Assembly: GCF_040361435.1 (NCBI RefSeq) | Contig: NZ_APNL01000003.1 | Span: 209,950-273,949 of the forward strand | DNA from: Salinisphaera sp002433465 | Lineage (GTDB): Bacteria > Pseudomonadota > Gammaproteobacteria > Nevskiales > Salinisphaeraceae | Length of the DNA: 64,000 nt | Direction of reading: 5' to 3' | Part shown: positions 1 to 7,845 of the stretch, in pieces | How the letters are laid out: every line of letters starts with the position of its first letter | How positions within the stretch are numbered: the stretch's first letter is position 1 | The notes under the pieces: generated by a model | Seen by the model: the letters and a program-made list of their open reading frames with translations, nothing else | Told to the model about the DNA's origin: nothing | Database searches by the model: none | Program-made: the position numbers and the translations under genes

Positions 1-245
1 ACGCTGCGCTAATCCAACCTACAATTACCCAGTGCCGGTCGAGGCCGAGTAGGTCGCCTTCGGCCGCAGGCCGTAAGCCGACATGGGGCACGGCACCAAA
101 GCTCGTTGCGGCCGGTTGGGCAGAACCGCTGCTGCGGGCTTCGTTCGTGTTGGATTACGCTGCGCTAATCCAACCTACGACTACCCAAAAGCGTCGGTCG
201 CGGCAGCGTAGGTCCGCTTGGCCACAGGCCGTAAGCCGACATGGG
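1..245. repeat. REPIN-like repeat block upstream of the window edge and downstream of recR
   Basis: The window opens inside one repeat arm (ends CCAACCTAC at 22). A second complete arm lies at 150-178 and starts TTGGATTA, has a GC-rich loop, then TAATCCAA and CCTAC. Between and after these are degenerate arms of the partner type (from about 49 and 208) starting GTAGGT and containing GGCCGTAAGCCGAC. The arms face each other in the arrangement seen at 7.1, 19.9, 41.4 and 47.5 kb. No gene is visible here. Confidence 0.8.
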
Positions 246-246
246 G

Positions 247-843
247 CTATAGGGCGCGTCTACCGCTGAAGGCCTGGCTGAGGGTGCCGGCATCGACATA
301 CTCCAGCTCGCCGCCGATGGGTACGCCGTGGGCGATACGGGAAACGCCGGCATTGTTCTGCCGGGCCAGATCGGCCACGTATTGTGCGGTGGCCTCACCT
401 TCTACCGTGGCGCCCGTGGCGAGGATGACTTCCTCCACGCTGCCGTCCGACAGGCGTTGCCGCAGGATATCCAGGCCGAGCTCGTTGGGGCCGATGCCGT
501 CGATCGGCGACAGCCGCCCCAGCAGCACGAAGTAGCGGCCGCCGAAGTCGGTATTCTGTTCGATGGCCATGACGTCGGCCGGGCTTTCCACCACGCACAC
601 CAGCGACGGGTCGCGACGTTCGTTCGAGCAGATATCGCAGATTTCGTGCTCGGTGAACATGCGACAGGATTTGCAGTGCTGGACGTTTTCTACCGCCTGC
701 TCGATTGTACGTGCCAGATGCGCCGCACCCTCGCGTTCGCGCTGGAGCATGTGAAACGCCATGCGCTGGGCGCTTTTCGCGCCGACGCCGGGCAGGATGC
801 GCAGCGCGTCGATCAGGCTGGTCAAGGCCGGGGAAAACGCCAT
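247..843 (-). CDS. recR: Recombination mediator protein RecR
   Basis: RecR works with RecF and RecO in the cytosol to load RecA on gapped, SSB-coated DNA. The 198-residue length is normal for the family. An N-terminal helix-hairpin-helix region (about 10-30, ILPGVGAKSAQRMAF) is followed by a four-Cys zinc finger (Cys57, Cys60, Cys69, Cys72) and a Toprim domain starting near residue 80 (VVESPADVMAIE). It is the last gene of a dnaX-ybaB-recR run on the minus strand, an order conserved across gammaproteobacteria, with 47 bp separating it from ybaB. All family motifs are intact. Confidence 0.97.
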   Translation of the reverse strand: MAFSPALTSLIDALRILPGVGAKSAQRMAFHMLQREREGAAHLARTIEQAVENVQHCKSCRMFTEHEICDICSNERRDPSLVCVVESPADVMAIEQNTDFGGRYFVLLGRLSPIDGIGPNELGLDILRQRLSDGSVEEVILATGATVEGEATAQYVADLARQNNAGVSRIAHGVPIGGELEYVDAGTLSQAFSGRRAL

Positions 844-890
844 GCCCTACCCGTGCCTCGCGCTGGCGGCAATCCGGACCGTGGTCACGA

Positions 891-1214
891 TCAGAACGGC
901 AGGTTCATGCCGGGCGGCAGATCCAGGCCGCCGGTCATTTCCGACATCTTTTCCTTGCTGGCCGCGCTCACGCGCTGAACGGCGTCGTTGATGGCGGCGG
1001 CGATGAGGTCTTCGGCGAATTCGCGATCTTCCTCGAACACGCTCGGGTCGATGACCACGTTCTTGACCTCGTGCTTGCCGTTCATCACGACCTTCACCAG
1101 GCCGGCGCCGGATTCGCCGGTGATTTCCATCTTGGCGAGCTCGGCCTGGGCTTCCTGCATCTTGCCCTGCATGGCCTGCGCCTGCTGCATGATCTTGCCT
1201 AGTTGACCTTTCAT
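891..1214 (-). CDS. ybaB: YbaB/EbfC family nucleoid-associated protein
   Basis: Small dimeric DNA-binding protein of the YbaB/EbfC family, 107 residues, implicated in nucleoid organisation and possibly recombination because of its fixed position between dnaX and recR. The N-terminus (MKGQLGKIMQQAQAMQGKMQ) is the typical amphipathic helix rich in Gln and Met. It is followed by the conserved GLVKVVMNGK strand region and a C-terminus ending with PPGMNLPF. The ATG overlaps the dnaX stop by four bases (ATGA), so the two are translationally coupled. The exact cellular role of the family remains unsettled. Confidence 0.93.
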   Translation of the reverse strand: MKGQLGKIMQQAQAMQGKMQEAQAELAKMEITGESGAGLVKVVMNGKHEVKNVVIDPSVFEEDREFAEDLIAAAINDAVQRVSAASKEKMSEMTGGLDLPPGMNLPF

Positions 1215-3193
1215 AGTTCGTCTCGGTTGGGCATCGCCTTGCTATGGCGATGTGGCTTGATGGTTTCGGCACGCAGTTGCGCGCCGAGGCGCTGACGCAA
1301 CTTCTGCACGAAGGGGTCGTTTTCTATCGATGCCACGGCGGCCTGCTGGCGTGCCTGGGCGTCCTGCTCGATACGCTGGGCCGGCGTGTTGCGTGCCTCG
1401 TCGACAAATTCGATCGACAGATGCGGCGCTTCGCGGGGCGACCACTCGGCGGCCAGCGCGTGCTGCAGCGCGTCCTTGTTATTGGGCGTGGCGAGAAATT
1501 CGTTGGCCCGTGCCAGCGCCAGCACGATCTGGTTTTCGTCCAGACGGCGACAGATGCCGTTGTGGGCGAGCTGAGCGGCGAAACCGCCCAGCTCCAGCCG
1601 CTCGACCAGCGTATGCCATTCGTCCGGGCCCATGTTCGCGGCCGGTTCGGGCGGCGCCGATTCTGCCTGGACCTGGGCGGGCGCCGCGGTGTCTTCTTCG
1701 CGCGCCACCGCCTGCGCGGTCGCCTTCCGCGGCTGTTCCACGTTCGGCGTTGGCTCGGCCGCGGCACTGTCTTGGCCATCGACCGACGACGCCACCGGCT
1801 CGGACGTTGCCTGTTCGACGGGCTCAGGCGCCGGCTGGGATGCCGGGCGGCTATCGATAGGAGTCGGGGTCACGTTCTCCGGCGCCGGCTCGGGGGGTGC
1901 CGGCGGCTCGGAGGATGCCGTATTTGAGCGCGCCGGCGGGGTTTGATCGGTATCGGGCCGGGCGGCGCCATTGAGCTGGGCACGTACCTGGGCAATGCCA
2001 CTGGCCGGCGTCGATGCCTTGTCTGGCGCGGACGCTGCCGGCGCGGGCCGGGCCGTATCTGCGGGTTCGTTGTGCGCCTGGGGCGGCGCCGCGCCACCGA
2101 CTTCCGCCTCGGCGGGGGCAAAGGCCAGCATGCGCAGCACGCTCATTTTCACGCCGACCAGCGGATCCGGCGCATGGGCCAGATCGCGCACGCCGGCCAG
2201 CGCGATGTCGTAGAACAGATGCACGCTGGCCCGATCGGCGCGTTCGGCGACCGGTGCCCAGATCTCGCCGCCGTCGTCGGTGGCCTCGCCCACCAGATGA
2301 ATCGTGGCGATCTGTTGCCAGGCCGTGGCCAGCGCTTCGAGCAGATACCGCATGTCGATGCCCTGGGCATAAAGCCCGGCGAGCGCATCGAGCGCGGCCG
2401 GCGCGCGCGCGTCCACAATGGCCTCGACGAGCTCCACCACCCGCCCCTGGCCGATCGTACCCAGCATGTCGCGTACCGGCTCGGCCTCGAGCCGGCCGCC
2501 GCTGAACGCAATCGCCTGGTCGAGCAGCGACAAGCCATCGCGCATGCTGCCGTCGGCGGCGCGCGCCACTTCCACAAGCGCCTGTTCTTGGGCCTCGATG
2601 GACTCCGCGTCGACGATGTGGCGAAGCTGCGCAGCGATCTCGGCGACCGGCAATCGCTTGAGGGGAAACTGCAGACAGCGCGAGAGAATGGTGACCGGGA
2701 TTTTTTCCGGTTCGGTGGTCGCGAGCAGGAACTGGACGCGCGGCGGCGGTTCTTCGAGCGTTTTGAGCAGCGCGTTGAAGGAATGCTTGGAAAGCATGTG
2801 TACCTCGTCAATGAGGTACACCTTGGTACGCCCCCGCGTGGGCGCGTACTGGACGTTGTCCATGAGCTCGCGGGTGTCGTCCACGCCGGTACGCGATGCG
2901 GCGTCGACTTCGATGAGGTCGACAAAGCGCCCCTCGTCGATCTCGCGGCAGGTTGCACAGGCCTCGTTGCCACGACAGGGATGCGCGGTGGTGCCGTGCT
3001 CGCAGTTCAGGCATTTGGCGATGATGCGCGCAAGCGTTGTCTTGCCCACCCCGCGGGTACCGGAAAACAGCAGTGCGTGGTGCAGCTTGTCGTGATCGAG
3101 CGCGTGGGTAAGCGCACGCACCACATGTGCCTGGCCGACGAGCTCGTCGAACCGTCGCGGCCGCCAGGTTCGGGCAAGCGCCTGAAAACTCAT
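1211..3193 (-). CDS. dnaX: DNA polymerase III subunit tau (DnaX)
   Basis: Clamp-loader ATPase that opens the beta sliding clamp and bridges the polymerase cores. The start is the ATG at 3193 (MSFQALARTWRPRRF), which matches the conserved N-terminus of the family; a longer frame exists upstream but is not DnaX-like. The protein has 660 residues. It has a Walker A GTRGVGKT (45-52), a zinc module (Cys64, Cys73, Cys79, Cys82), Walker B LIDEVH (about 127-132) and a sensor region LATTEPEKIP. A Pro/Ala-rich linker (about 390-560) precedes a C-terminal tau-type domain. I see no A-AAA-AAG type slippery site in the linker, so a frameshifted gamma form is not supported. It overlaps ybaB by 4 bp. Confidence 0.96.
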   Translation of the reverse strand: MSFQALARTWRPRRFDELVGQAHVVRALTHALDHDKLHHALLFSGTRGVGKTTLARIIAKCLNCEHGTTAHPCRGNEACATCREIDEGRFVDLIEVDAASRTGVDDTRELMDNVQYAPTRGRTKVYLIDEVHMLSKHSFNALLKTLEEPPPRVQFLLATTEPEKIPVTILSRCLQFPLKRLPVAEIAAQLRHIVDAESIEAQEQALVEVARAADGSMRDGLSLLDQAIAFSGGRLEAEPVRDMLGTIGQGRVVELVEAIVDARAPAALDALAGLYAQGIDMRYLLEALATAWQQIATIHLVGEATDDGGEIWAPVAERADRASVHLFYDIALAGVRDLAHAPDPLVGVKMSVLRMLAFAPAEAEVGGAAPPQAHNEPADTARPAPAASAPDKASTPASGIAQVRAQLNGAARPDTDQTPPARSNTASSEPPAPPEPAPENVTPTPIDSRPASQPAPEPVEQATSEPVASSVDGQDSAAAEPTPNVEQPRKATAQAVAREEDTAAPAQVQAESAPPEPAANMGPDEWHTLVERLELGGFAAQLAHNGICRRLDENQIVLALARANEFLATPNNKDALQHALAAEWSPREAPHLSIEFVDEARNTPAQRIEQDAQARQQAAVASIENDPFVQKLRQRLGAQLRAETIKPHRHSKAMPNRDEL

Positions 3194-3334
3194 GCGCTGC
3201 AGGGACCGGTTTGACGCAAATGCGAAAGATGGTGGGTCATGATTCGCTCGGATACGCAGCGCCGCCGGGCAGCGCACGATAGTGGCTCATAGGCTCGACT
3301 ATCGCGGCGAACGCGGCCGGTTTCAAGCATAAGA

Positions 3335-3449
3335 GGTGGCGGCCCGCGCCAGCGACCCCCCGGCGCCCGAGCCTGCCGCTGCCGCTGCTCCCTTCCGGGC
3401 CTGACGGGGTTCACGGCATGTCGTCGCGGGGGCACCGACGCGGGCCACC
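3335..3449 (-). ncRNA. ffs: Signal recognition particle RNA (4.5S RNA)
   Basis: Read on the minus strand, the core has the diagnostic SRP tip: GTCAGGCCCGGAAGGGAGCA (about 3386-3405), with the GGAAGG-type tetraloop region and asymmetric loop that bind Ffh. The two ends (GGTGGCCCGCG near 3449 and CGCGGGCCGCCACC near 3335) pair to close a roughly 115-nt hairpin. The location just upstream of dnaX matches many proteobacteria. The ends are inferred from the pairing and may be off by a few bases. Confidence 0.9.
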
Positions 3450-3630
3450 ATGGAAAGCGAAAGAACGTTGTACAGCGTGTTCGCTGCATGTCCTGTGGGC
3501 GCAGACGATACACAAAAACACGCACTTGGGCCAGCCGGAATCGGGCATCGCCGGCATCGGCAACTGCTGACCGGGCCGATCGCGCAGGCTTGCCGCGCCC
3601 GCGCCGGGTCGGTGCGCGGGGCCGGCGTAT

Positions 3631-5727
3631 CTAGCCGACCCGGGCGGGCGTCATGAGCTGGCCAAAGGCATCGGCGGGCAACGGCCGGCTGAGCAAAAAC
3701 CCCTGTACCTCATCGCAGCCAACGCGCTGCAGATAACACAGCTGTGATTCGGTCTCCACGCCTTCGGCCACCACCCTGAGCCCTAGCTCGTGCGACAGCC
3801 GAATGATCCAGTCGACGACTTCGGCCCGGGATTCGCGCAGGCTGGGCAGATCGGCGATAAAGCCGCGGTCGATCTTGATCTGCTGGATCGGCAGCTGTTT
3901 GAGATAGAACAGGCTCGAATAGCCGGTACCGAAGTCGTCGAGGGCAACCTCGATACCCATATGTTTGAACATGCCCATGGCACTGCGCGCCTGCACGATT
4001 TCGCGCACTGCCAGCGATTCGGTGATCTCGAAGCTGATACACGCGGGATCGAGTTCGTACTTGTCGAGACAGGCCTGGACATGATCGGAAAGCGCTTCGT
4101 CGCGAAGACGAACCGCCGAAAGATTGACCGAGATGGGGGGCACGCTCAGCCCTGCGTCGAGCCAGCCGCGAATGTGGCCGCCCACCAGGTTGAGCACGCG
4201 TACTTCCAGCTCGGTGATCAGTCCGCAGCGCTCGGCGATGCCGATGAAACGCTCCGGTGAAATGAAGCCGCGTACCGCGTGCGGCCAGCGTACCAGCGCC
4301 TCCGCCCCCATGAGCGTACGTTCGCGGGTGTCGAACCGCGGCTGAAAATATACCGCCAGACCGTCCCCGCGAATGGCTTCGCGTAGCTCGCCCTGCAAGG
4401 CGAAATCGTCCGACATGCGGGCGCCCATGTCTTCGCGATAGCGCTCCACTCGGTTCTTGCCGGCGAGCTTGGCACGGTACATCGCCATATCCGCCGCAGC
4501 GATCAGGATCTCGGCATCCGCCCCGTCGTTCGGGCACAGCGCATAGCCGACGCTCGCGGCCAGTTCAATACCCTGATATTCCACCGCGGCGATCGCGCTG
4601 AGGATACGTTCGCAAACGCTGCGCGCCGTCTGGCTATCGTCCACCGCGTCCATGAGCACCACGAATTCATCGCCGCCAATACGCGCGACCATATCCTGCT
4701 TGCCCAGCGCTTCCGTGAGCAGTTGCGCGATCCGGTTGAGCAACGCATCGCCCGCCCGGTGGCCGAGATGATCGTTGATCGCCTTGAAGCCATCGATATC
4801 GACATAGGCGACCGCGAAGCCGGTGCCCTGCGTTTTCCAGCTTTCCAGGCGTTTGTCGATGCGTTCGTTAACCGACGAGCGGTTGGGCAGACCCGTCAAT
4901 GGATCGTGGCGGCTGCGGTGCAGCAGTTCGGCGTTCGCCTGGCTCAGAGAGGCCACCAGCTTGGCGGTTTCCGACTCGACGCGGCGATCCTGTATCGACA
5001 CCACCAGGGCAATGCCGAGAAACACCAGCGTCGAAGCGCCCACCAGCGTTGCCAGCAGCATGGAATCCAGCGCGGCGGCGTTCGCGACGGCGCTGCCCTG
5101 CACGAAACGGGCAGCGGCCATACCTACATAGTGAACGGTGGAGATACTGAGCGCGAGCATCAGCGAGGCGACGATCTTGCGCGCGAAGCCGCCACGAACA
5201 CGCGGCTCGCGCATGAACGAAACGCTGTAAACGGCGATAACCGACGCGAGGAACGATACCGCCACCGATGCAATGATGAGTACAGAGTCGTACTCGATAC
5301 CCGGCTCGACATGCATTGCATGCATGCCTGCGTAATGCATGCTGGTGATACCCAGCGTAAGCGTGGCACCGCCGGCGAGCACGCGGCGCAGGGGGTGACC
5401 AACGCGCGTCGACGCGTTCAGCGCGATGGCGCTGGCGAGCACCGCGATCACCCAGGCGGAGACGATAGTGGCCAGATCGTAGCCGAGATCGACCGGCAAC
5501 TCGAAGGCGATCATCGCCACGAAGTGGCTCGCCCACACACCGGTGCCCAAGGCAAGCGAACCAGCCAGCAGCCAGCCGTAGGCGCGCCAGCTCCGGCGCG
5601 CACCCATGCGGCTTACGACATCAAAGGCGGTATACGAGGCAAGCGTTGCCACGAGGACCGACAACACGACAAGTCGCGCGTCGTAACCTCCCGACATATA
5701 AACGCTTTGCAACGCGCTGCCCCCCAA
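3631..5727 (-). CDS. MHYT-sensor membrane GGDEF-EAL protein (cyclic-di-GMP metabolism)
   Basis: Inner-membrane signalling enzyme of 698 residues. Residues about 15-250 form several membrane helices carrying MHYT-type motifs (SHFVAMIAF, MHYAGMHAM, VHYVGMAAARF) proposed to sense O2, CO or NO through a metal. A GGDEF diguanylate cyclase domain (about 265-435) keeps RIGGDEFVVL. An EAL phosphodiesterase domain (about 440-690) keeps AEALVRW, DDFGTGYSS and VAEGVET, so both activities look possible. The Arg of the RxxD inhibitory site before GGDEF is not present. The TTG start at 5727 has AAGGGG seven bases upstream; an ATG at 5697 lacks a clear ribosome site. The gene appears monocistronic. Confidence 0.9.
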   Translation of the reverse strand: MGGSALQSVYMSGGYDARLVVLSVLVATLASYTAFDVVSRMGARRSWRAYGWLLAGSLALGTGVWASHFVAMIAFELPVDLGYDLATIVSAWVIAVLASAIALNASTRVGHPLRRVLAGGATLTLGITSMHYAGMHAMHVEPGIEYDSVLIIASVAVSFLASVIAVYSVSFMREPRVRGGFARKIVASLMLALSISTVHYVGMAAARFVQGSAVANAAALDSMLLATLVGASTLVFLGIALVVSIQDRRVESETAKLVASLSQANAELLHRSRHDPLTGLPNRSSVNERIDKRLESWKTQGTGFAVAYVDIDGFKAINDHLGHRAGDALLNRIAQLLTEALGKQDMVARIGGDEFVVLMDAVDDSQTARSVCERILSAIAAVEYQGIELAASVGYALCPNDGADAEILIAAADMAMYRAKLAGKNRVERYREDMGARMSDDFALQGELREAIRGDGLAVYFQPRFDTRERTLMGAEALVRWPHAVRGFISPERFIGIAERCGLITELEVRVLNLVGGHIRGWLDAGLSVPPISVNLSAVRLRDEALSDHVQACLDKYELDPACISFEITESLAVREIVQARSAMGMFKHMGIEVALDDFGTGYSSLFYLKQLPIQQIKIDRGFIADLPSLRESRAEVVDWIIRLSHELGLRVVAEGVETESQLCYLQRVGCDEVQGFLLSRPLPADAFGQLMTPARVG

Positions 5728-6009
5728 AATACGTCCCCTTGTCGGCGTCTGAGCTGATCCGCACTGCCCTCATGGCAGTCACCGGACTATATAGCCGGCC
5801 ACTCGTCGCGGGTGTTGCGCGCCGCGGTACGGGTGCTTTTAAGGCTGAAGCTTACACCGTGTTAGGCCGTATTTATCACAAACTTGTTTTAGAAGGCTAC
5901 ACAAGTGCTTCGCAGCGGGAACATTTCCTGCAGAGACGGCTTCGATTATTTGCGCCGCGGCACAGACAATGTTCTATTGCAGGCCTATGTTCATCGACAC
6001 AACCACACT
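5728..6009. other. Intergenic region between divergent GGDEF-EAL and small secreted-protein genes
   Basis: This 282-bp stretch is less GC-rich than its surroundings (for example CGTATTTATCACAAACTTG near 5868) and must hold the promoters of both divergent genes. I cannot assign convincing -35/-10 pairs and see no RNA gene or repeat. Confidence 0.4.
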
Positions 6010-6294
6010 ATGAAAACCGTATATCTCGGTATCGGCCTGGTTCTTGCCCTGGCGGCAACCCAGGCGTCGGCGGATACGCAATGCCGTAAATCGGCCGAGG
6101 GCGACGTCAGCTGCCAGCGAGTGCATGAAGACAGCGCCCTGGATTCGGAAACCACCGATCAGGACGTCGATCACCCGACGATGGATGACGCGCAGCCCCA
6201 GGCCGACGATTCGAAAGACACGGAAGAAAAGCCCCAGGGCGGCGAGCTCGGCGACGAGTCCATTCAGAGCGGCGATCCGGGGATTACCTATTAA
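6010..6294 (+). CDS. Small acidic secreted protein of unknown function
   Basis: A 94-residue protein starting MKTVYLGIGLVLALAA with a clear signal peptide and a likely cleavage after ASA (about residue 19). The mature part begins DTQCRKSAEGDVSCQR, giving two cysteines that could form one disulfide. It then becomes very acidic and rich in Asp, Glu, Gln and Ser, with no recognisable domain. This is a composition expected of a disordered periplasmic or secreted protein in a salt-adapted cell. An upstream in-frame extension exists, but the ATG at 6010 directly precedes the signal peptide. I do not recognise the family. Confidence 0.6.
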   Translation: MKTVYLGIGLVLALAATQASADTQCRKSAEGDVSCQRVHEDSALDSETTDQDVDHPTMDDAQPQADDSKDTEEKPQGGELGDESIQSGDPGITY

Positions 6295-6458
6295 AGAGGC
6301 GCCAGGCGCAGCGGACGTCACCCGCTGCGCTTTGCCGCAGTGGCGTGCCGTATTGGCATAGGCAGGCTCTGGCCGCCGGGCCGTCAGTCAATAGCGGGTT
6401 CGCTTCGTAGCCAGCTCAAGCGCTGGTGGGCGAGTCGATATCAAGGCGGGGTTCTTTG

Positions 6459-6488
6459 TTGGATTACGCTTCGCTAATCCAACCTACG
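6459..6488 (+). repeat. Solitary REP-like arm
   Basis: One arm of the window-wide repeat: TTGGATTA, loop, TAATCCAA, CCTAC. It lies 23 bp from the 3' end of the tRNA-Ser gene. No facing partner arm is visible nearby. Confidence 0.8.
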
Positions 6489-6511
6489 CCTATGGGCAGG
6501 GTTTGCCGGGG

Positions 6512-6602
<91 letters not shown>

Positions 6603-6740
6603 GTTACCGGCTGCGCATTGTATCGTAAAAAAAGCCTTTATGGGCTGTCGAAAAGGGAAGGATTATTGAAGCTCGCCGTTCGCGATCTTCAATCATTGCG
6701 GGCTGACGTGCTGCCCATGTTCTTGTCGGCTGCGATGCAG

Positions 6741-6854
6741 CCGGTCGAATTCTCGGTACGGGCGAGATCAGTCGAAACGCACGCACGCTTTTCAGCCGTG
6801 CCCCTTCGACTGCTCGCACAGCTCTTCAGTTACGTCTGCGCGTTGGATCGTAAA
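6741..6854 (-). pseudogene. Decayed duplicate of the tRNA-Ser gene with its 5' flank
   Basis: About 230 bp upstream of tRNA-Ser lies a stretch clearly related to it over its whole length: the variable arm (CTCGGTACGGG on the plus strand), anticodon arm, D arm and the promoter-proximal flank all align. The anticodon stem has a mismatch (CACGG...GCGTG), the loop now reads CTGAAAA (GAA at the anticodon position), the T arm has lost a base and the acceptor ends no longer pair. The -10 TACAAT of the intact gene corresponds to TCCAAC here. It should not give a functional tRNA. Confidence 0.8.
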
Positions 6855-7084
6855 CAACACAGGAGCCGAAAGGCAGGCCGGGCATTGGTGCCAACCGATC
6901 CCCACCCTCGGCCACCGCCCCTTGAGCAGCCGCAGCGGTTATCGGGCGCACGGCATGCGTTCGGCATATAAAAACACGCGCCTCGCAGGTTGCCTGGGTC
7001 GGATGAGCGCTGCGGCCGCATCCGCCAGCCCTGAGTGCGTGTTCGGATTACGGGCCGATTGGGCTCTGGGGGCTGCGTTCGCTG
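6855..7084. other. Non-coding stretch between tRNA pseudogene and repeat block
   Basis: No gene or RNA is evident. The last 30 bp (GCCGATTGGG...GGCTGCGTTC) match the inner flank found next to other copies of the REP-like arm, for instance near 19,890-19,915, so this is probably part of the repeat element. Confidence 0.5.
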
Positions 7085-7411
7085 TTGGATTACGCTTCGC
7101 TAATCCAACCTACGGCCGCTACGCAGATTGGCCGAAGGCTTGTAGGCTGGGTTAGGCCGAAGGCCGTAAGCCAACACGGGCGCAGCACCCGTCGCTGTTC
7201 AGAGCCTGGCGGCACACGGGCTACGTTCGTCGTTGGATTACGCTGCGCTAATCCAACCTACGGTCGCTACGCGGATTACCCGACGGCTTGTAGGTTGGGT
7301 TAGGCCGAAGGCCGTAAGCCAACTCGGGCACGGCACCCGTGGCTGTTCAGAGCCCTGGCGGCACACGGGCTACGTTCGTCGTTGGATTACGCTGCGCTAA
7401 TCCAACCTACG
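7085..7411 (+). repeat. Tandemly amplified REPIN-like block (period 148-149 bp)
   Basis: Three TTGGATTA arms begin at 7085, 7233 and 7382. Between them are two partner arms beginning GTAGG (near 7142 and 7290) and containing GGCCGAAGGCCGTAAGCCAAC. The spacers between partner arm and next arm are nearly identical in the two full units (both include GGCGGCACACGGGCTACGTTC), showing recent tandem duplication. No protein is plausible here. Confidence 0.9.
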
Positions 7412-7454
7412 CACGAAGCGCATGCCGAACAGGCAGTCGGCGGCAGGCCGCTTT

Positions 7455-7736
7455 CTAGCTGGTCATCGCCGGCGGCGTAACCAGACAGCGCGCTGCCGGG
7501 TCTTCGGCGTCGCGGTCGGCGGGCACCTCATCGAAGTAACCGACCGGCCCATCCGCGACGTCGGGCACACGCATGCTCGGATCGGGCCGCGGCGCATCCA
7601 GACCGGCTGGGCTGGTCAGCGGCGGAAAGGATTGCGCGCTCATATAGGGCTGCGTCTTCAGGCAAGCAGGCGTCGTACTGCAGGCAGCAAGCCCCAGCAG
7701 GCCCGTCGCGAACACGGGAAGAAGCAATTTTTTCAC
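7455..7736 (-). CDS. Small lipoprotein downstream of the exopolysaccharide operon
   Basis: A 93-residue lipoprotein read from the GTG at 7736, which has GGAG five bases upstream; the longer upstream frame lacks any signal sequence. The N-terminus is basic and hydrophobic (KKLLLPVFATGLLGLAAC) with a lipobox LAAC, so lipidation of that Cys and membrane anchoring are expected. The mature part is Pro/Asp-rich with no recognised domain and contains two further Cys. It lies 109 bp after yjbH on the same strand and could belong to the same transcript. Function unknown. Confidence 0.7.
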   Translation of the reverse strand: MKKLLLPVFATGLLGLAACSTTPACLKTQPYMSAQSFPPLTSPAGLDAPRPDPSMRVPDVADGPVGYFDEVPADRDAEDPAARCLVTPPAMTS

Positions 7737-7845
7737 GAATACTCCACTAAATCGGCGCCTGGGCATACGCGATGTCGCGCCGCCCGCTGGGCGCATCCTA
7801 TCACTGCCCTCGCCTTTGAGCATGCACACGTATCGGCTGCGCCCA

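Noticed and set aside
5887..6009. Longer N-terminus for the small secreted protein
   Set aside because: The extension would bury the signal peptide; ATG at 6010 gives a proper n-region and hydrophobic core.
7085..7411. CRISPR array
   Set aside because: The regular spacing comes from 148-149 bp tandem units whose spacers are nearly identical to each other; CRISPR spacers would be unique and units about 60-70 bp. No cas gene is nearby.
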